Under the pieces are notes generated by a model that made no database searches, was not told where the DNA came from, and saw nothing but the letters and a program-made list of their open reading frames with translations. Shown here piece after piece: positions 25,247 through 34,216 of a DNA stretch of 64,000 nt. The position numbers and the translations under genes are program-made. Source of the stretch: Flavobacterium flavigenum (GTDB lineage: Bacteria > Bacteroidota > Bacteroidia > Flavobacteriales > Flavobacteriaceae); assembly GCF_027111255.2 (NCBI RefSeq), contig NZ_CP114285.2, positions 4,588,001 to 4,652,000 of the forward strand, given 5' to 3'. Positions within the stretch are counted from its first letter, which is position 1. The number at the start of each line of letters is the position of its first letter.

Positions 25247-27706
25247 TTGAAAATAGTAAATAAGTTCTATCCGCACGCCCTTGTAATTCTGGGCTTTATT
25301 CTCGTTTCGTTAATTTATTTTTATCCTGTCCTTCAGGGAAAACAAATTTTTCAGTCTGATATTGCTCAATATACAGGAATGGCAAAAGAGCAAAATGACT
25401 TTAGGGCTGCCGAACACGCTGAACCCTATTGGACCAATTCTGCTTTTGGAGGAATGCCAACATATCAGTTAGGAGCAAATTATCCAAATGATTTTGTGGG
25501 TAAACTAGATGATGTTTTGCGTTTTTTACCGCGTCCTGCTGATTATTTATTTTTATACTTTTTAGGTTTTTACGGTTTGCTTCTGGTTTTAAAGACAGAT
25601 CCGTTAAAAGCATTTATTGGTGCAATTGCCTTTGGTTTTTCAACTTATTTAATTATAATTCTCGGTGTTGGACATAATGCAAAAGCCCATGCAATTGCCT
25701 ATATGCCATTAGTTATTGCCGGTTTTATACTGGTATTTCAAAAAAAATATATCTGGGGAGGTTTGCTTACAATGTTCGCCGTTGCATTGGAAGTAAATGC
25801 AAATCACTTTCAGATGACTTATTACCTATTGATTTTCTTGTTGATTCTTTCCGGATATTTTACTTTTAATTTCATTAAAGAAAAACAATTCAAAGAACTT
25901 GGAATTGCAGTCGGGGTTTTAGCTATTGCGGGAATTTTTGCTATTGGAGCAAATGCTACAAATTTAATGGCAACAAGTGAGTATGCTAAATTCAGTACAC
26001 GAAGCAACAGCGAACTGACTTTCAATCCGGATGGGTCTAAAAAGACCAATGAAAATGCCTTAAGCCGTGAATATATTACAGAATATAGTTATGGAATAGC
26101 TGAAAGTTTTAATCTTATTGCACCTAGACTTTTTGGAGGTTCTAATCATGAAAATGTAGGGACAGACAGCCGTATGTATTCATTTATGATCGAACAGGGA
26201 GTTCCATCCACACAGGCTCAGGATTTTGTATCAGGGATGCCTACTTACTGGGGAGATCAGCCTATAGTTGCTGCACCTGCCTATATTGGCGTTGTGGTTT
26301 TCTTTTTGGCTGTTTTAGCCCTATTTGTTGATGATAGAAAGATAAAATATGTATTTCTTGCAGGCGCATTGTTCTCTCTAGTCCTTTCCTGGGGAAAAAA
26401 CTTTTCACTATTAACCGACTTCTTTATTGATTACGTTCCGATGTATGATAAGTTTAGAGCTGTTTCTTCTATTCAGGTGATTCTCGAATTATGTTTTCCT
26501 GTATTGGCTGTAATGGGAATCCAGTCGTTTTTTAAAGCAAAAGATGAACCAAAACTGCTGCAAAAAGCCCTGATACAAACAGGTGTTTTTGGTATTGGCG
26601 TAATTTTAATTTTGGTAATTGCAAAAGGCTTTTTCCACTTTACCGGAAGCAGTGATAATTATTTCTTAGAAAGTTATGGTCCTGGTTTTGTTGAAGCTTT
26701 GAAAGAAGACAGAATGACTTTGTATTCAGCTGATTTATTGCGTTCCGGATTTTTTATTATCGTGACTTTTGGAATTTTATGGCTATTTATTAAAAATAAA
26801 CTGTCTCAAAATACCACTCTGATTATTGTAGGACTTTTGATGATTTTTGATTTGTTCTTTGTAGATAAAAAATATGTTTCTGCGAAAGATTTTGTAAGTC
26901 CGGTAGAAATTGCTGCACCATTTCAGGAAACGCCGTCTGATGCACAAATTTTAAAGGATACGACCCATTACAGGGTTTTTGAAGTAAGCGGAAATATGTC
27001 AAGTGCCCGTGCTTCTTATTTCCATAATTCATTAGGGGGATATCATGCTGCAAAGCCAAGAAGAATCCAGCAATTATTCGATTATCAGATCGCAAAAAAT
27101 AATATGGAAGTTTTGGATATGTTAAATGTAAAGTACATTATCCAGACTGATAAAGAAGGAAAAGAATTCCCAACAATAAACCCAAATACAAATGGAAACG
27201 CATGGTTTGTCAGCACAGTAAAACTTGTCAATAAGCCAGACGATGTCATGAAAGCATTAGATCATATTGATACTAAAAAAGTAGCAGTTTTCAATGTACA
27301 TGAACACGAGGGAAAATTTAGAAGTGCCCGTTTAAAAAAACAATGGGATACGACAGGAACAATCAAAGTGGTGCAATACAAACCAAATTATATTAAATAC
27401 CAGTCGGATAACGGAAAAGACGGATTGGCTGTTTTCTCTGAAATGTATTATAAAAACGGCTGGAATGCTTACATCGATGGTCAGTTAACAGATCATTTTC
27501 CAGTAGATTATGTTTTAAGAGCTATGGAAATTCCAGGCGGAAAGCATACAATCGAATTTAAATTTGAGCCTCAGGTAATTAAAACCGGAAGTACTATTAC
27601 CCTTGCAAGCTCAATAGGAATGATGCTGCTTTTGATTGGAGGAATTTATTTTGAAAAATTCTTTCGCAAAGATTCGCAAAGTAATCACGGAGATACTCAA
27701 AAATAA
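25247..27706 (+). CDS. YfhO-like polytopic membrane protein
   Basis: An 819-residue protein with about 12-14 membrane segments, the first at residues 10-28, and a large extracytoplasmic C-terminal domain (about 590-780). It ends with a last membrane helix at 785-805. YfhO family proteins resemble GT-C glycosyltransferases and are implicated in cell-surface glycan decoration. The start is TTG at 25247: an in-frame stop lies six codons upstream and no ATG precedes the first membrane segment. The final ~15 codons appear to be read from a dispersed-repeat-like sequence (27660-27763). Downstream are a glycosyltransferase and a flippase, so the three may serve surface polysaccharide synthesis. Confidence 0.88.
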   Translation: MKIVNKFYPHALVILGFILVSLIYFYPVLQGKQIFQSDIAQYTGMAKEQNDFRAAEHAEPYWTNSAFGGMPTYQLGANYPNDFVGKLDDVLRFLPRPADYLFLYFLGFYGLLLVLKTDPLKAFIGAIAFGFSTYLIIILGVGHNAKAHAIAYMPLVIAGFILVFQKKYIWGGLLTMFAVALEVNANHFQMTYYLLIFLLILSGYFTFNFIKEKQFKELGIAVGVLAIAGIFAIGANATNLMATSEYAKFSTRSNSELTFNPDGSKKTNENALSREYITEYSYGIAESFNLIAPRLFGGSNHENVGTDSRMYSFMIEQGVPSTQAQDFVSGMPTYWGDQPIVAAPAYIGVVVFFLAVLALFVDDRKIKYVFLAGALFSLVLSWGKNFSLLTDFFIDYVPMYDKFRAVSSIQVILELCFPVLAVMGIQSFFKAKDEPKLLQKALIQTGVFGIGVILILVIAKGFFHFTGSSDNYFLESYGPGFVEALKEDRMTLYSADLLRSGFFIIVTFGILWLFIKNKLSQNTTLIIVGLLMIFDLFFVDKKYVSAKDFVSPVEIAAPFQETPSDAQILKDTTHYRVFEVSGNMSSARASYFHNSLGGYHAAKPRRIQQLFDYQIAKNNMEVLDMLNVKYIIQTDKEGKEFPTINPNTNGNAWFVSTVKLVNKPDDVMKALDHIDTKKVAVFNVHEHEGKFRSARLKKQWDTTGTIKVVQYKPNYIKYQSDNGKDGLAVFSEMYYKNGWNAYIDGQLTDHFPVDYVLRAMEIPGGKHTIEFKFEPQVIKTGSTITLASSIGMMLLLIGGIYFEKFFRKDSQSNHGDTQK

Positions 27707-27763
27707 TTTAATAATCTTTGTGCTCCTTAGTGGGGATTTTGTAAATCTCTGTGGAATCTGAAT
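27660..27763. repeat. Dispersed-repeat relic overlapping the end of the YfhO-like gene
   Basis: Phrases such as TTCGCAAAGATTCGCAAAG, AATCTTTGTGCTCCTTAGTG and AATCTCTGTGGAATC are typical wording of degenerate 'CTTTGCG/CTCTGTG' intergenic repeats in Flavobacterium. Here the element covers the last codons of one gene and the whole spacer to the next. Confidence 0.6.
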
Positions 27764-29047
27764 ATGGAACAAAAAAAACTTTTAATAATTACTTATTACT
27801 TCCCGCCGGCAGGAGGGCCAGGTGTACAACGCTGGCTCAAATTTGTAAAATACCTGCCTGAATTTGGTATTCAGCCAATTGTTTATGTGCCTGAAAACCC
27901 AACTTATCCAATTGTTGATGAAGGTTTAGTAAATGAGATTTCAGATAAAGTAATTGTTTTAAAGAATAAAATTTGGGAACCTTATCAGCTGGCTTCTGTT
28001 TTTTCAAAAAATAAAACGAAGAAAATCGCTTCGGGAATTATGCCCAATAAGAAAAAACAAAGCTTTCTTGATAAACTTTTTTTGTGGGTGCGCGGTAATC
28101 TTTTTATACCAGACGCACGTGTTTTTTGGGTTAAACCTTCTGTTTCTTATTTAGAAAAATACATCACTGAAAACAATATTGATGCGATTGTGACTTCGGG
28201 TCCCCCTCATAGTCTCCATCTGATAGGTTTGGAATTGCAACAGAAACTGAAAGTAAAGTGGTTTGCTGATTTCCGTGATCCATGGACAACTATAGGTTAT
28301 CATAAAGCGCTCCGTTTATCTTCTTATGCTGAAAAAAAACATAAAAAGTTAGAGTATAAAGTGCTTAATTCGGCAGATGAAATTATTGTAACAAGTAAAA
28401 CGACTAAAGCAGAATTTCAGGAAATAACCGATAAACCTATTTCAGTTATTACAAATGGGTATGACATTGAAAATGTTGAGAAGCAGGTTTTAGATACTAA
28501 ATTTACTCTTGCCCATATTGGTTCCTTTTTATCAGATCGAAATCCAAGGTTTTTATGGGAATGTCTGATTGAATTGTTAAATGAGGTACCTGATTTTAAA
28601 TCACATTTAGAAATTAAATTAATTGGAGCTGTAAGTCAGGAAGTATTGGATTGTATTGCTGAATTTAATCTCAATTCATATCTCAACCTTCTCGGATATG
28701 TGTCACATCATGAAGCAATTGCTCATCAAAAAAAATCTCAGGTTTTGCTGCTAATCGAAATTAATTCTGAAGACACTAAAAGCATCATTCCGGGAAAATT
28801 ATTTGAATATATGGTCTCAAATCGTCCAATAATTGCTATTGGACCTAAAGGTTCTGATTTTGCTGATATTATAAAACAAACCAATACAGGGGTATTTTTT
28901 GATTATTCTGAAAAAGCGAAATTAAAAAGTGTAATTTTGGACTTTTATAATCAGTTTTTAGAAGGAAACTTGCAGGCTCATGGCGTTGGTTTACAACAAT
29001 ATTCAAGGAAAAATCTCACCAGAGAATTGGCTCAACTGATAAAGTAA
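27764..29047 (+). CDS. Glycosyltransferase, GT4/GT-B type
   Basis: A 427-residue cytoplasmic or membrane-associated glycosyltransferase of the GT-B fold. The N-terminal Rossmann half begins with YYFPPAGGPGVQRWLKF, the glycine-rich motif typical of GT4 enzymes. The C-terminal half contains HIGSFLSDRNPRFLWE and the nucleotide-sugar-binding region SIIPGKLFEYMVSNRPIIAIG. It should transfer a sugar from a nucleotide donor to a glycan. It is 53 bases upstream of a flippase. Donor and acceptor cannot be told from sequence. Confidence 0.9.
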   Translation: MEQKKLLIITYYFPPAGGPGVQRWLKFVKYLPEFGIQPIVYVPENPTYPIVDEGLVNEISDKVIVLKNKIWEPYQLASVFSKNKTKKIASGIMPNKKKQSFLDKLFLWVRGNLFIPDARVFWVKPSVSYLEKYITENNIDAIVTSGPPHSLHLIGLELQQKLKVKWFADFRDPWTTIGYHKALRLSSYAEKKHKKLEYKVLNSADEIIVTSKTTKAEFQEITDKPISVITNGYDIENVEKQVLDTKFTLAHIGSFLSDRNPRFLWECLIELLNEVPDFKSHLEIKLIGAVSQEVLDCIAEFNLNSYLNLLGYVSHHEAIAHQKKSQVLLLIEINSEDTKSIIPGKLFEYMVSNRPIIAIGPKGSDFADIIKQTNTGVFFDYSEKAKLKSVILDFYNQFLEGNLQAHGVGLQQYSRKNLTRELAQLIK

Positions 29048-29100
29048 CAAGTTTTCCAAAACAAACCAAATAATCTAAATTTAACAATTTACACTCGAAC

Positions 29101-30570
29101 ATGGGTATTGTTTTAAATCAATCTTTCAAAAATACTATAATTACTTATATAGGTTTCGGCATTGGGGCTATTAATACTCTTTATTTGTACCCAATTTATT
29201 TAGGAGCAACATATTATGCCTTAACAAATTATATTCTTTCTGCCGCAAATGTTATCATGCCTTTATTTGCTATTGGGATGCAAAATACATTAGTCAAATT
29301 TTATTCACAATATAATACTGAAGAGGAGAGAGAGCAATTTTTGTCTTTTACAGCATTGTTTCCGATATTAATGTGCGTTCCTTTGGGGATTATCGGAATC
29401 TTTTTCTTTGATGATATAACAGATTTTGTTTCTAAGGAAAACCCTGTTGTCAGGGAGTTTATGCTTTTAATTCCGTTTATTGGAATTTGCATGGCGTATT
29501 TTGAAATTTTTTACGCTTGGGCAAGAGTACATATGCATTCGGTTTTTGGTAATTTTATAAAGGAAGTTGGTTTGAGATTATTCTCTAGTTTTGCTTTAAT
29601 TGGTTTGTATTTTAACTGGATATCCCTGGTTCAATTTGTTTACCTGACTGCAATAATTTATTTTGTAGCTTTTTTGATCACGATGTTTTACGCATTTTAT
29701 ATTAAAAGGCCGAATTTTCAAATTACAATTCCGGACAATGTAAAAAGTGTTATGGAATATACTTTTTACATTATTTTGTCTGGAAGTGTTGCGAATCTGC
29801 TTTTAGATGGTGATAAACTAATGCTGAATCAATACATGGAAATTAAGAATATTGCTTATTATTCTGTTGCAACTTATATTGCCCTAGTTATTTCTGTTCC
29901 AAGTCGTGCCATGCATCAAATCGTATATCCGATTACTGCCAAATTAATGCATGAAAACAAACATGACGAATTAAATATTTTATACAAAAAAACATCTATA
30001 AATCTTCAAATTGTAGGTGGTTTTGTTATGCTGTGCATATTTGTTAATATCAATCAGTTATATGAGATTGTTCCTGACGAGTATAGGGGAGGAATTCCTG
30101 TAGTTTTTATGATAGGTCTTTCAAAATATTTCGATTTAATTTTGGGAAATAATAATGCTATTATTTTCAATACAAAATATTACAAAACGGTATTATTTCT
30201 TGGTTTAGGTTTAGTTATATTGACGTTTATTTTAAATGTAATTTTCATACCCCTTTATGGTATTATGGGATCGGCATTTGCCACCCTGTTGTCAATTACT
30301 TTTTATAGTTTAGCCAAATTATTGTTTGTAGTTAAAAAACTTCATTTATATCCTTTTACAATACAGAATTTATATTCTTTAGGAGTTACAACAGCTTTGT
30401 TTTTAGCGTTTTATTTTTGGAATTTTCCAATTTATCCTTTGATTGGAATTGCTATGAAATCCATTTTGGTCACGATTTTATATCTATACCTGAATTATAA
30501 ATTGAATATATCGCCAGATATAAATAAAGTTGTTGATGGTCTTCTAAGAAAAATTGGAATGAAAATTTAA
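29101..30570 (+). CDS. Polysaccharide flippase (Wzx/MATE-like)
   Basis: A 489-residue integral membrane protein with about 14 hydrophobic helices and few charged loops. It has the layout of the MVF/oligosaccharide flippase superfamily, including the LDGDKLMLNQYM stretch after the seventh helix and an internal repeat of two six-helix bundles. It should move lipid-linked glycan precursors across the inner membrane. It follows the GT4 gene, consistent with a small surface-glycan cluster. Substrate unknown. Confidence 0.9.
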   Translation: MGIVLNQSFKNTIITYIGFGIGAINTLYLYPIYLGATYYALTNYILSAANVIMPLFAIGMQNTLVKFYSQYNTEEEREQFLSFTALFPILMCVPLGIIGIFFFDDITDFVSKENPVVREFMLLIPFIGICMAYFEIFYAWARVHMHSVFGNFIKEVGLRLFSSFALIGLYFNWISLVQFVYLTAIIYFVAFLITMFYAFYIKRPNFQITIPDNVKSVMEYTFYIILSGSVANLLLDGDKLMLNQYMEIKNIAYYSVATYIALVISVPSRAMHQIVYPITAKLMHENKHDELNILYKKTSINLQIVGGFVMLCIFVNINQLYEIVPDEYRGGIPVVFMIGLSKYFDLILGNNNAIIFNTKYYKTVLFLGLGLVILTFILNVIFIPLYGIMGSAFATLLSITFYSLAKLLFVVKKLHLYPFTIQNLYSLGVTTALFLAFYFWNFPIYPLIGIAMKSILVTILYLYLNYKLNISPDINKVVDGLLRKIGMKI

Positions 30571-30773
30571 ACAAGATTTGTTTAGTACAAATACCTAGTA
30601 TTAAAAAATTGAATTAGTTTGATAATACATAATACATTTTCGACACTTCTAATCTAAATTTAACATTTGTTTTATTTGTAGTTTATAAGATAAAAACTAC
30701 CTTTATGTTCACGGATTAACAAGAAAATCTCTTTTACACTGAAAAATTATTTGTAAATCACTAAAAGTGGGTA

Positions 30774-30804
30774 TTGTTAGCAGTATTGAGTTTGTTTAAT
30801 TTTG
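30774..30804 (+). promoter_or_regulatory. Consensus promoter of the small membrane protein gene
   Basis: TTG at 30774-30776, 20 bases, TAATTTTG at 30797-30804: exact Bacteroidota consensus. Transcription should begin near 30810, a leader of about 30 bases. Confidence 0.75.
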
Positions 30805-30840
30805 TTTAAAATTTATAAGATTAGTTTTAATTTAATGATT

Positions 30841-31140
30841 ATGAAAAACAATCAATTCAGCCAGGAGGAAAGTTTACAAGTATTCTCTAATATGATTTCT
30901 AAAAAGGTTCATAATGGATTTATACTTGAGGAACGCAATGACAAAATGCTTTTTGCGGTACTTTCAAAAGGAGGAAAAGCTGTAGATCATGGTTTCAATT
31001 TTATAATATTTTGTCTAACATTAGGTCTATGGTCAGTAGCATGGTTGTATCTTACAGTCCAAGCGTCTAAACAAAAAAAGATTTTAGTCGCTATAGATGA
31101 AGATGGTGTTCCCTTTGAAGAAAGATGTTTAGTTGCTTAA
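30841..31140 (+). CDS. Small membrane protein of unknown function
   Basis: A 99-residue protein (start ATG at 30841; another ATG two codons upstream is possible). Residues 1-45 are polar, a hydrophobic segment GFNFIIFCLTLGLWSVAWLY (about 52-71) could be one membrane helix, and the rest is charged, ending with FEERCLVA. No known motif is seen. It has its own consensus promoter and ends at a 15-bp hairpin shared with uvrA, so it is a monocistronic gene. Function unknown. Confidence 0.75.
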   Translation: MKNNQFSQEESLQVFSNMISKKVHNGFILEERNDKMLFAVLSKGGKAVDHGFNFIIFCLTLGLWSVAWLYLTVQASKQKKILVAIDEDGVPFEERCLVA

Positions 31141-31167
31141 CGCGCAGGACGAAGCAATTTTAAAAAA

Positions 31168-31220
31168 TAGCCACAAATTATTACTTATTACAATTCAGTA
31201 AAAAGAATAATTTGTGGCTA
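31168..31220. terminator. Long palindrome between convergent genes (GCCACAAATTATT type)
   Basis: Perfect 15-bp inverted repeat TAGCCACAAATTATT / AATAATTTGTGGCTA with a 23-base loop, followed by a T-rich run. It lies between the stops of the small membrane protein gene and uvrA and can terminate both. The stem wording is close to the palindrome at 8637-8698. Confidence 0.8.
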
Positions 31221-31228
31221 ATTTATTT

Positions 31229-34027
31229 TTATTGAAGTTTTTCTTTTAAATAAATCCCTGTAACAGACTCGCTAACCTTCACAATGTCTTCAGGAGTTCC
31301 TGCAGCTAATAAATGACCGCCGTTTTCACCTCCTTCAGGACCTAAATCAATAATCCAGTCCGCACATTTTATAAGGTCAAGATTGTGCTCAATTACAATA
31401 ATAGAATGTCCTTTTTCAATTAGGGCATCAAATGAAGCCAGTAGTTTTTTGATATCGTGAAAATGCAATCCTGTTGTCGGTTCGTCAAAGACAAATAGCG
31501 CTTTGTCTTTCGTAACACCTTTTACTAAAAAAGAGGCAAGTTTAATACGTTGTGCTTCGCCTCCGGAAAGGGTAGAAGAAGATTGTCCGAGCTGAACATA
31601 ACCTAGACCAACATCCTGAAGAGGCTGCAGTTTTTGAGTGATTTTGGGTTGTTTGTTTTTTTCAAAAAAAGCAATAGCATCATCGATAGTCATGGTCAGG
31701 ATATCATTGATGTTTTTTTCGTTGAAATTAATTTCCAGAATCTCTTTTTTGAATCGTTTTCCTCCACAGGTTTCACACGGTAAAGAAACGTCAGCCATAA
31801 ATACCATTTCGACATTTATAGAGCCTTCTCCTTTACAGGTTTCGCATCGGCCACCATCAACATTAAAAGAAAAATGTTTGGCCTGATAGCCTCTTATTTT
31901 AGACAGTTTTTCTTTGGCGTACAAATCACGAATATCATCATAAGCTTTTATATAAGTAACAGGGTTGGATCTGGAACTTCTTCCAATAGGATTCTGATCT
32001 ACATACTCAATGTGTTTTATTTGAGAAAAAGATCCTTGTATGTCGGTAAACTGACCCGCTTTTTCTGAAGCACTTTCCAGTTTTTTCTGCATAGCCGGAA
32101 ATAAAATCTTTTTAATAAGGGTACTTTTTCCGCTTCCTGAAACCCCTGTTACAACAGTTAAAACATCTAATGGAAAAGTAACATTAATGTTTTTTAAATT
32201 ATTTTCCCTGGCCCCAATAATATCAATGTGATTCTTGAATTTACGTCTTTTCTTAGGTACAGAAATTTCTAAATCACCATTTAAATATTTTGCAGTAAGG
32301 GATTCTGACTCTAAAATTTCATCATATGTTCCCTGAGCTACAAGATTACCTCCAAAAGTTCCTGCTTCAGGACCAATGTCAATAATCATATCAGCTGCTT
32401 TCATTATATCTTCATCGTGTTCAACTACAATTACTGTATTGCCTAAATCACGAAGCGACAGCAAAACTTTTATTAATCGTTCAGAATCTTTTGGATGCAA
32501 TCCTATACTTGGCTCATCGAGGATGTACATTGATCCTACTAAACTGCTTCCCAGCGAAGTGGCAAGATTAATTCTTTGGGATTCACCTCCGGAGAGTGAT
32601 GCTGAGTTTCTATTTAAAGTAAGATAATCTAAACCAACTTCAGTCAAAAAGGATAGACGATTGTTAATTTCAACCATCAAACGTTTGGCAATCTGTTGTT
32701 CGTAAACATTCAATTCGATGTTTTTGAAAAAAGTCACTAAGTGTTTTATTGGTAAATCCACTAATTCAGAAACCGTTTTTCCGCTTATTTTTACATATGA
32801 AGCTTCTTCACGCAAACGTTTACCACGGCATGCATGACATTTTGTTTTACCACGATAACGGGATAGCATTACCCGATTTTGAATTTTATAATTTTTCTCT
32901 TCGAGTTCTTTAAAAAAGCTGTTCAATCCCTGAAAATACTGATTGCCTTTCCATATTAAATCTTTTTGATCTTCTGTAAGTTCAAAATACGGTTTGTGAA
33001 TTGGAAAATCAAATTTATAAGCATGTTTAACTAATTCATCCTTATACCAGCTCATGCTTTCGCCTCTCCATGGATAAATGGCACTTTCAAAAACAGATAA
33101 TGCTGTGTTTGGTACAACTAAATCGGTATCAATACCAATGATGTTTCCGTAGCCTTCGCAAACCGGGCACGCTCCATAAGGATTATTAAAACTGAATAAA
33201 TGAACGTTTGGTTCTAAAAACGTAATGCCGTCTAATTCAAAGTTATTAGAATAAGAAAATCTTTTATCGGTACCTAATTCCTGAAGGAAGCAAATTCCTT
33301 TTCCTTCAAAAAAAGCGGTTTGTACAGCATCTGCGAGACGGTTGTAGAATTCTTCTTCCTCTTTAACAACGATTCTGTCAATGACTAATAAAATGTCTTT
33401 ATTGTCTAATTTGTGAATATCGGAAGGTGAAAATTCATCCAGACGAACCATTTCGTTATCAATTAATATACGCGCAAATCCCTGTTGTAAAAGGACTTTA
33501 AGTTTGTCTTCAAGCTTTCTTCCTTCTTCTAAATGAATAGGTGACAATAAAAGCCATTTGCTGTCTATTTCTAAAGTTTTTACATCTGAGATAACATCGG
33601 TTACAGTATTCTTTTTTACTTCTCTGCCGGAAATCGGAGAATAAGTACGGCCAATTCTGGCATATAAAAGTTTGATATAATCGTAAATTTCGGTTGAAGT
33701 CCCTACAGTTGAACGGGCGTTGGTGGTGTTTACTTTCTGTTCAATTGCAATTGCCGGAGCAATTCCTTTTATGTATTCAACTTTAGGTTTGTCTAAGCGC
33801 CCTAAGAACTGACGCGCATATGATGATAAACTTTCAACATAACGGCGCTGTCCTTCGGCATATAAAGTATCAAATGCCAGACTAGATTTTCCAGATCCTG
33901 AAAGTCCTGTAATGACTACAAGTTTATTTCGCGGAATAGCAACATCTACATTTTTTAAATTATGTACCTGAGCGCCTTTAATGATGATATTATGTTTTGG
34001 GTCTAGTGTCGAAAGATCAATCTGCAT
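31229..34027 (-). CDS. uvrA: Excinuclease ABC subunit A
   Basis: A 932-residue ATPase that recognises DNA damage for nucleotide excision repair with UvrB. Two ABC ATPase modules are visible: Walker A motifs GLSGSGKSSLAFDTLYAEG near the N terminus and GVSGSGKSTLIKKIL in the middle, each followed by an LSGGE(S/A)QRI signature. Zinc-binding CxxC pairs appear as CPVCEG, CHACRG, CETCKG and CETCGG. The start at 34027 (MQIDLSTLDPKHNI) fits the family; 31 upstream in-frame codons were rejected. A TACTTTTG box lies 18-25 bases upstream on the minus strand. Confidence 0.97.
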   Translation of the reverse strand: MQIDLSTLDPKHNIIIKGAQVHNLKNVDVAIPRNKLVVITGLSGSGKSSLAFDTLYAEGQRRYVESLSSYARQFLGRLDKPKVEYIKGIAPAIAIEQKVNTTNARSTVGTSTEIYDYIKLLYARIGRTYSPISGREVKKNTVTDVISDVKTLEIDSKWLLLSPIHLEEGRKLEDKLKVLLQQGFARILIDNEMVRLDEFSPSDIHKLDNKDILLVIDRIVVKEEEEFYNRLADAVQTAFFEGKGICFLQELGTDKRFSYSNNFELDGITFLEPNVHLFSFNNPYGACPVCEGYGNIIGIDTDLVVPNTALSVFESAIYPWRGESMSWYKDELVKHAYKFDFPIHKPYFELTEDQKDLIWKGNQYFQGLNSFFKELEEKNYKIQNRVMLSRYRGKTKCHACRGKRLREEASYVKISGKTVSELVDLPIKHLVTFFKNIELNVYEQQIAKRLMVEINNRLSFLTEVGLDYLTLNRNSASLSGGESQRINLATSLGSSLVGSMYILDEPSIGLHPKDSERLIKVLLSLRDLGNTVIVVEHDEDIMKAADMIIDIGPEAGTFGGNLVAQGTYDEILESESLTAKYLNGDLEISVPKKRRKFKNHIDIIGARENNLKNINVTFPLDVLTVVTGVSGSGKSTLIKKILFPAMQKKLESASEKAGQFTDIQGSFSQIKHIEYVDQNPIGRSSRSNPVTYIKAYDDIRDLYAKEKLSKIRGYQAKHFSFNVDGGRCETCKGEGSINVEMVFMADVSLPCETCGGKRFKKEILEINFNEKNINDILTMTIDDAIAFFEKNKQPKITQKLQPLQDVGLGYVQLGQSSSTLSGGEAQRIKLASFLVKGVTKDKALFVFDEPTTGLHFHDIKKLLASFDALIEKGHSIIVIEHNLDLIKCADWIIDLGPEGGENGGHLLAAGTPEDIVKVSESVTGIYLKEKLQ

Positions 34028-34044
34028 AAAAAAGTCAATTTCTA

Positions 34045-34052
34045 CAAAAGTA
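34045..34052 (-). promoter_or_regulatory. Candidate -7 box of uvrA
   Basis: Minus-strand TACTTTTG, an exact TAnnTTTG match 18 bases before the start codon; no TTG at 19-21 bases. Confidence 0.4.
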
Positions 34053-34216
34053 ATCAATTTTGAAATGAGTTTTGTTAAGGTGGCTGTTCCAAATTTTAAC
34101 AGAATCTGGATAGAAAACAATTTTTTATAGCTATTATTTTATATTAAAATTTGCTGGTTTGATTCAAAATAAGCTATTTTAGAAGTGTTTTTGTAACAAA
34201 TTAAAACACTATAAAT

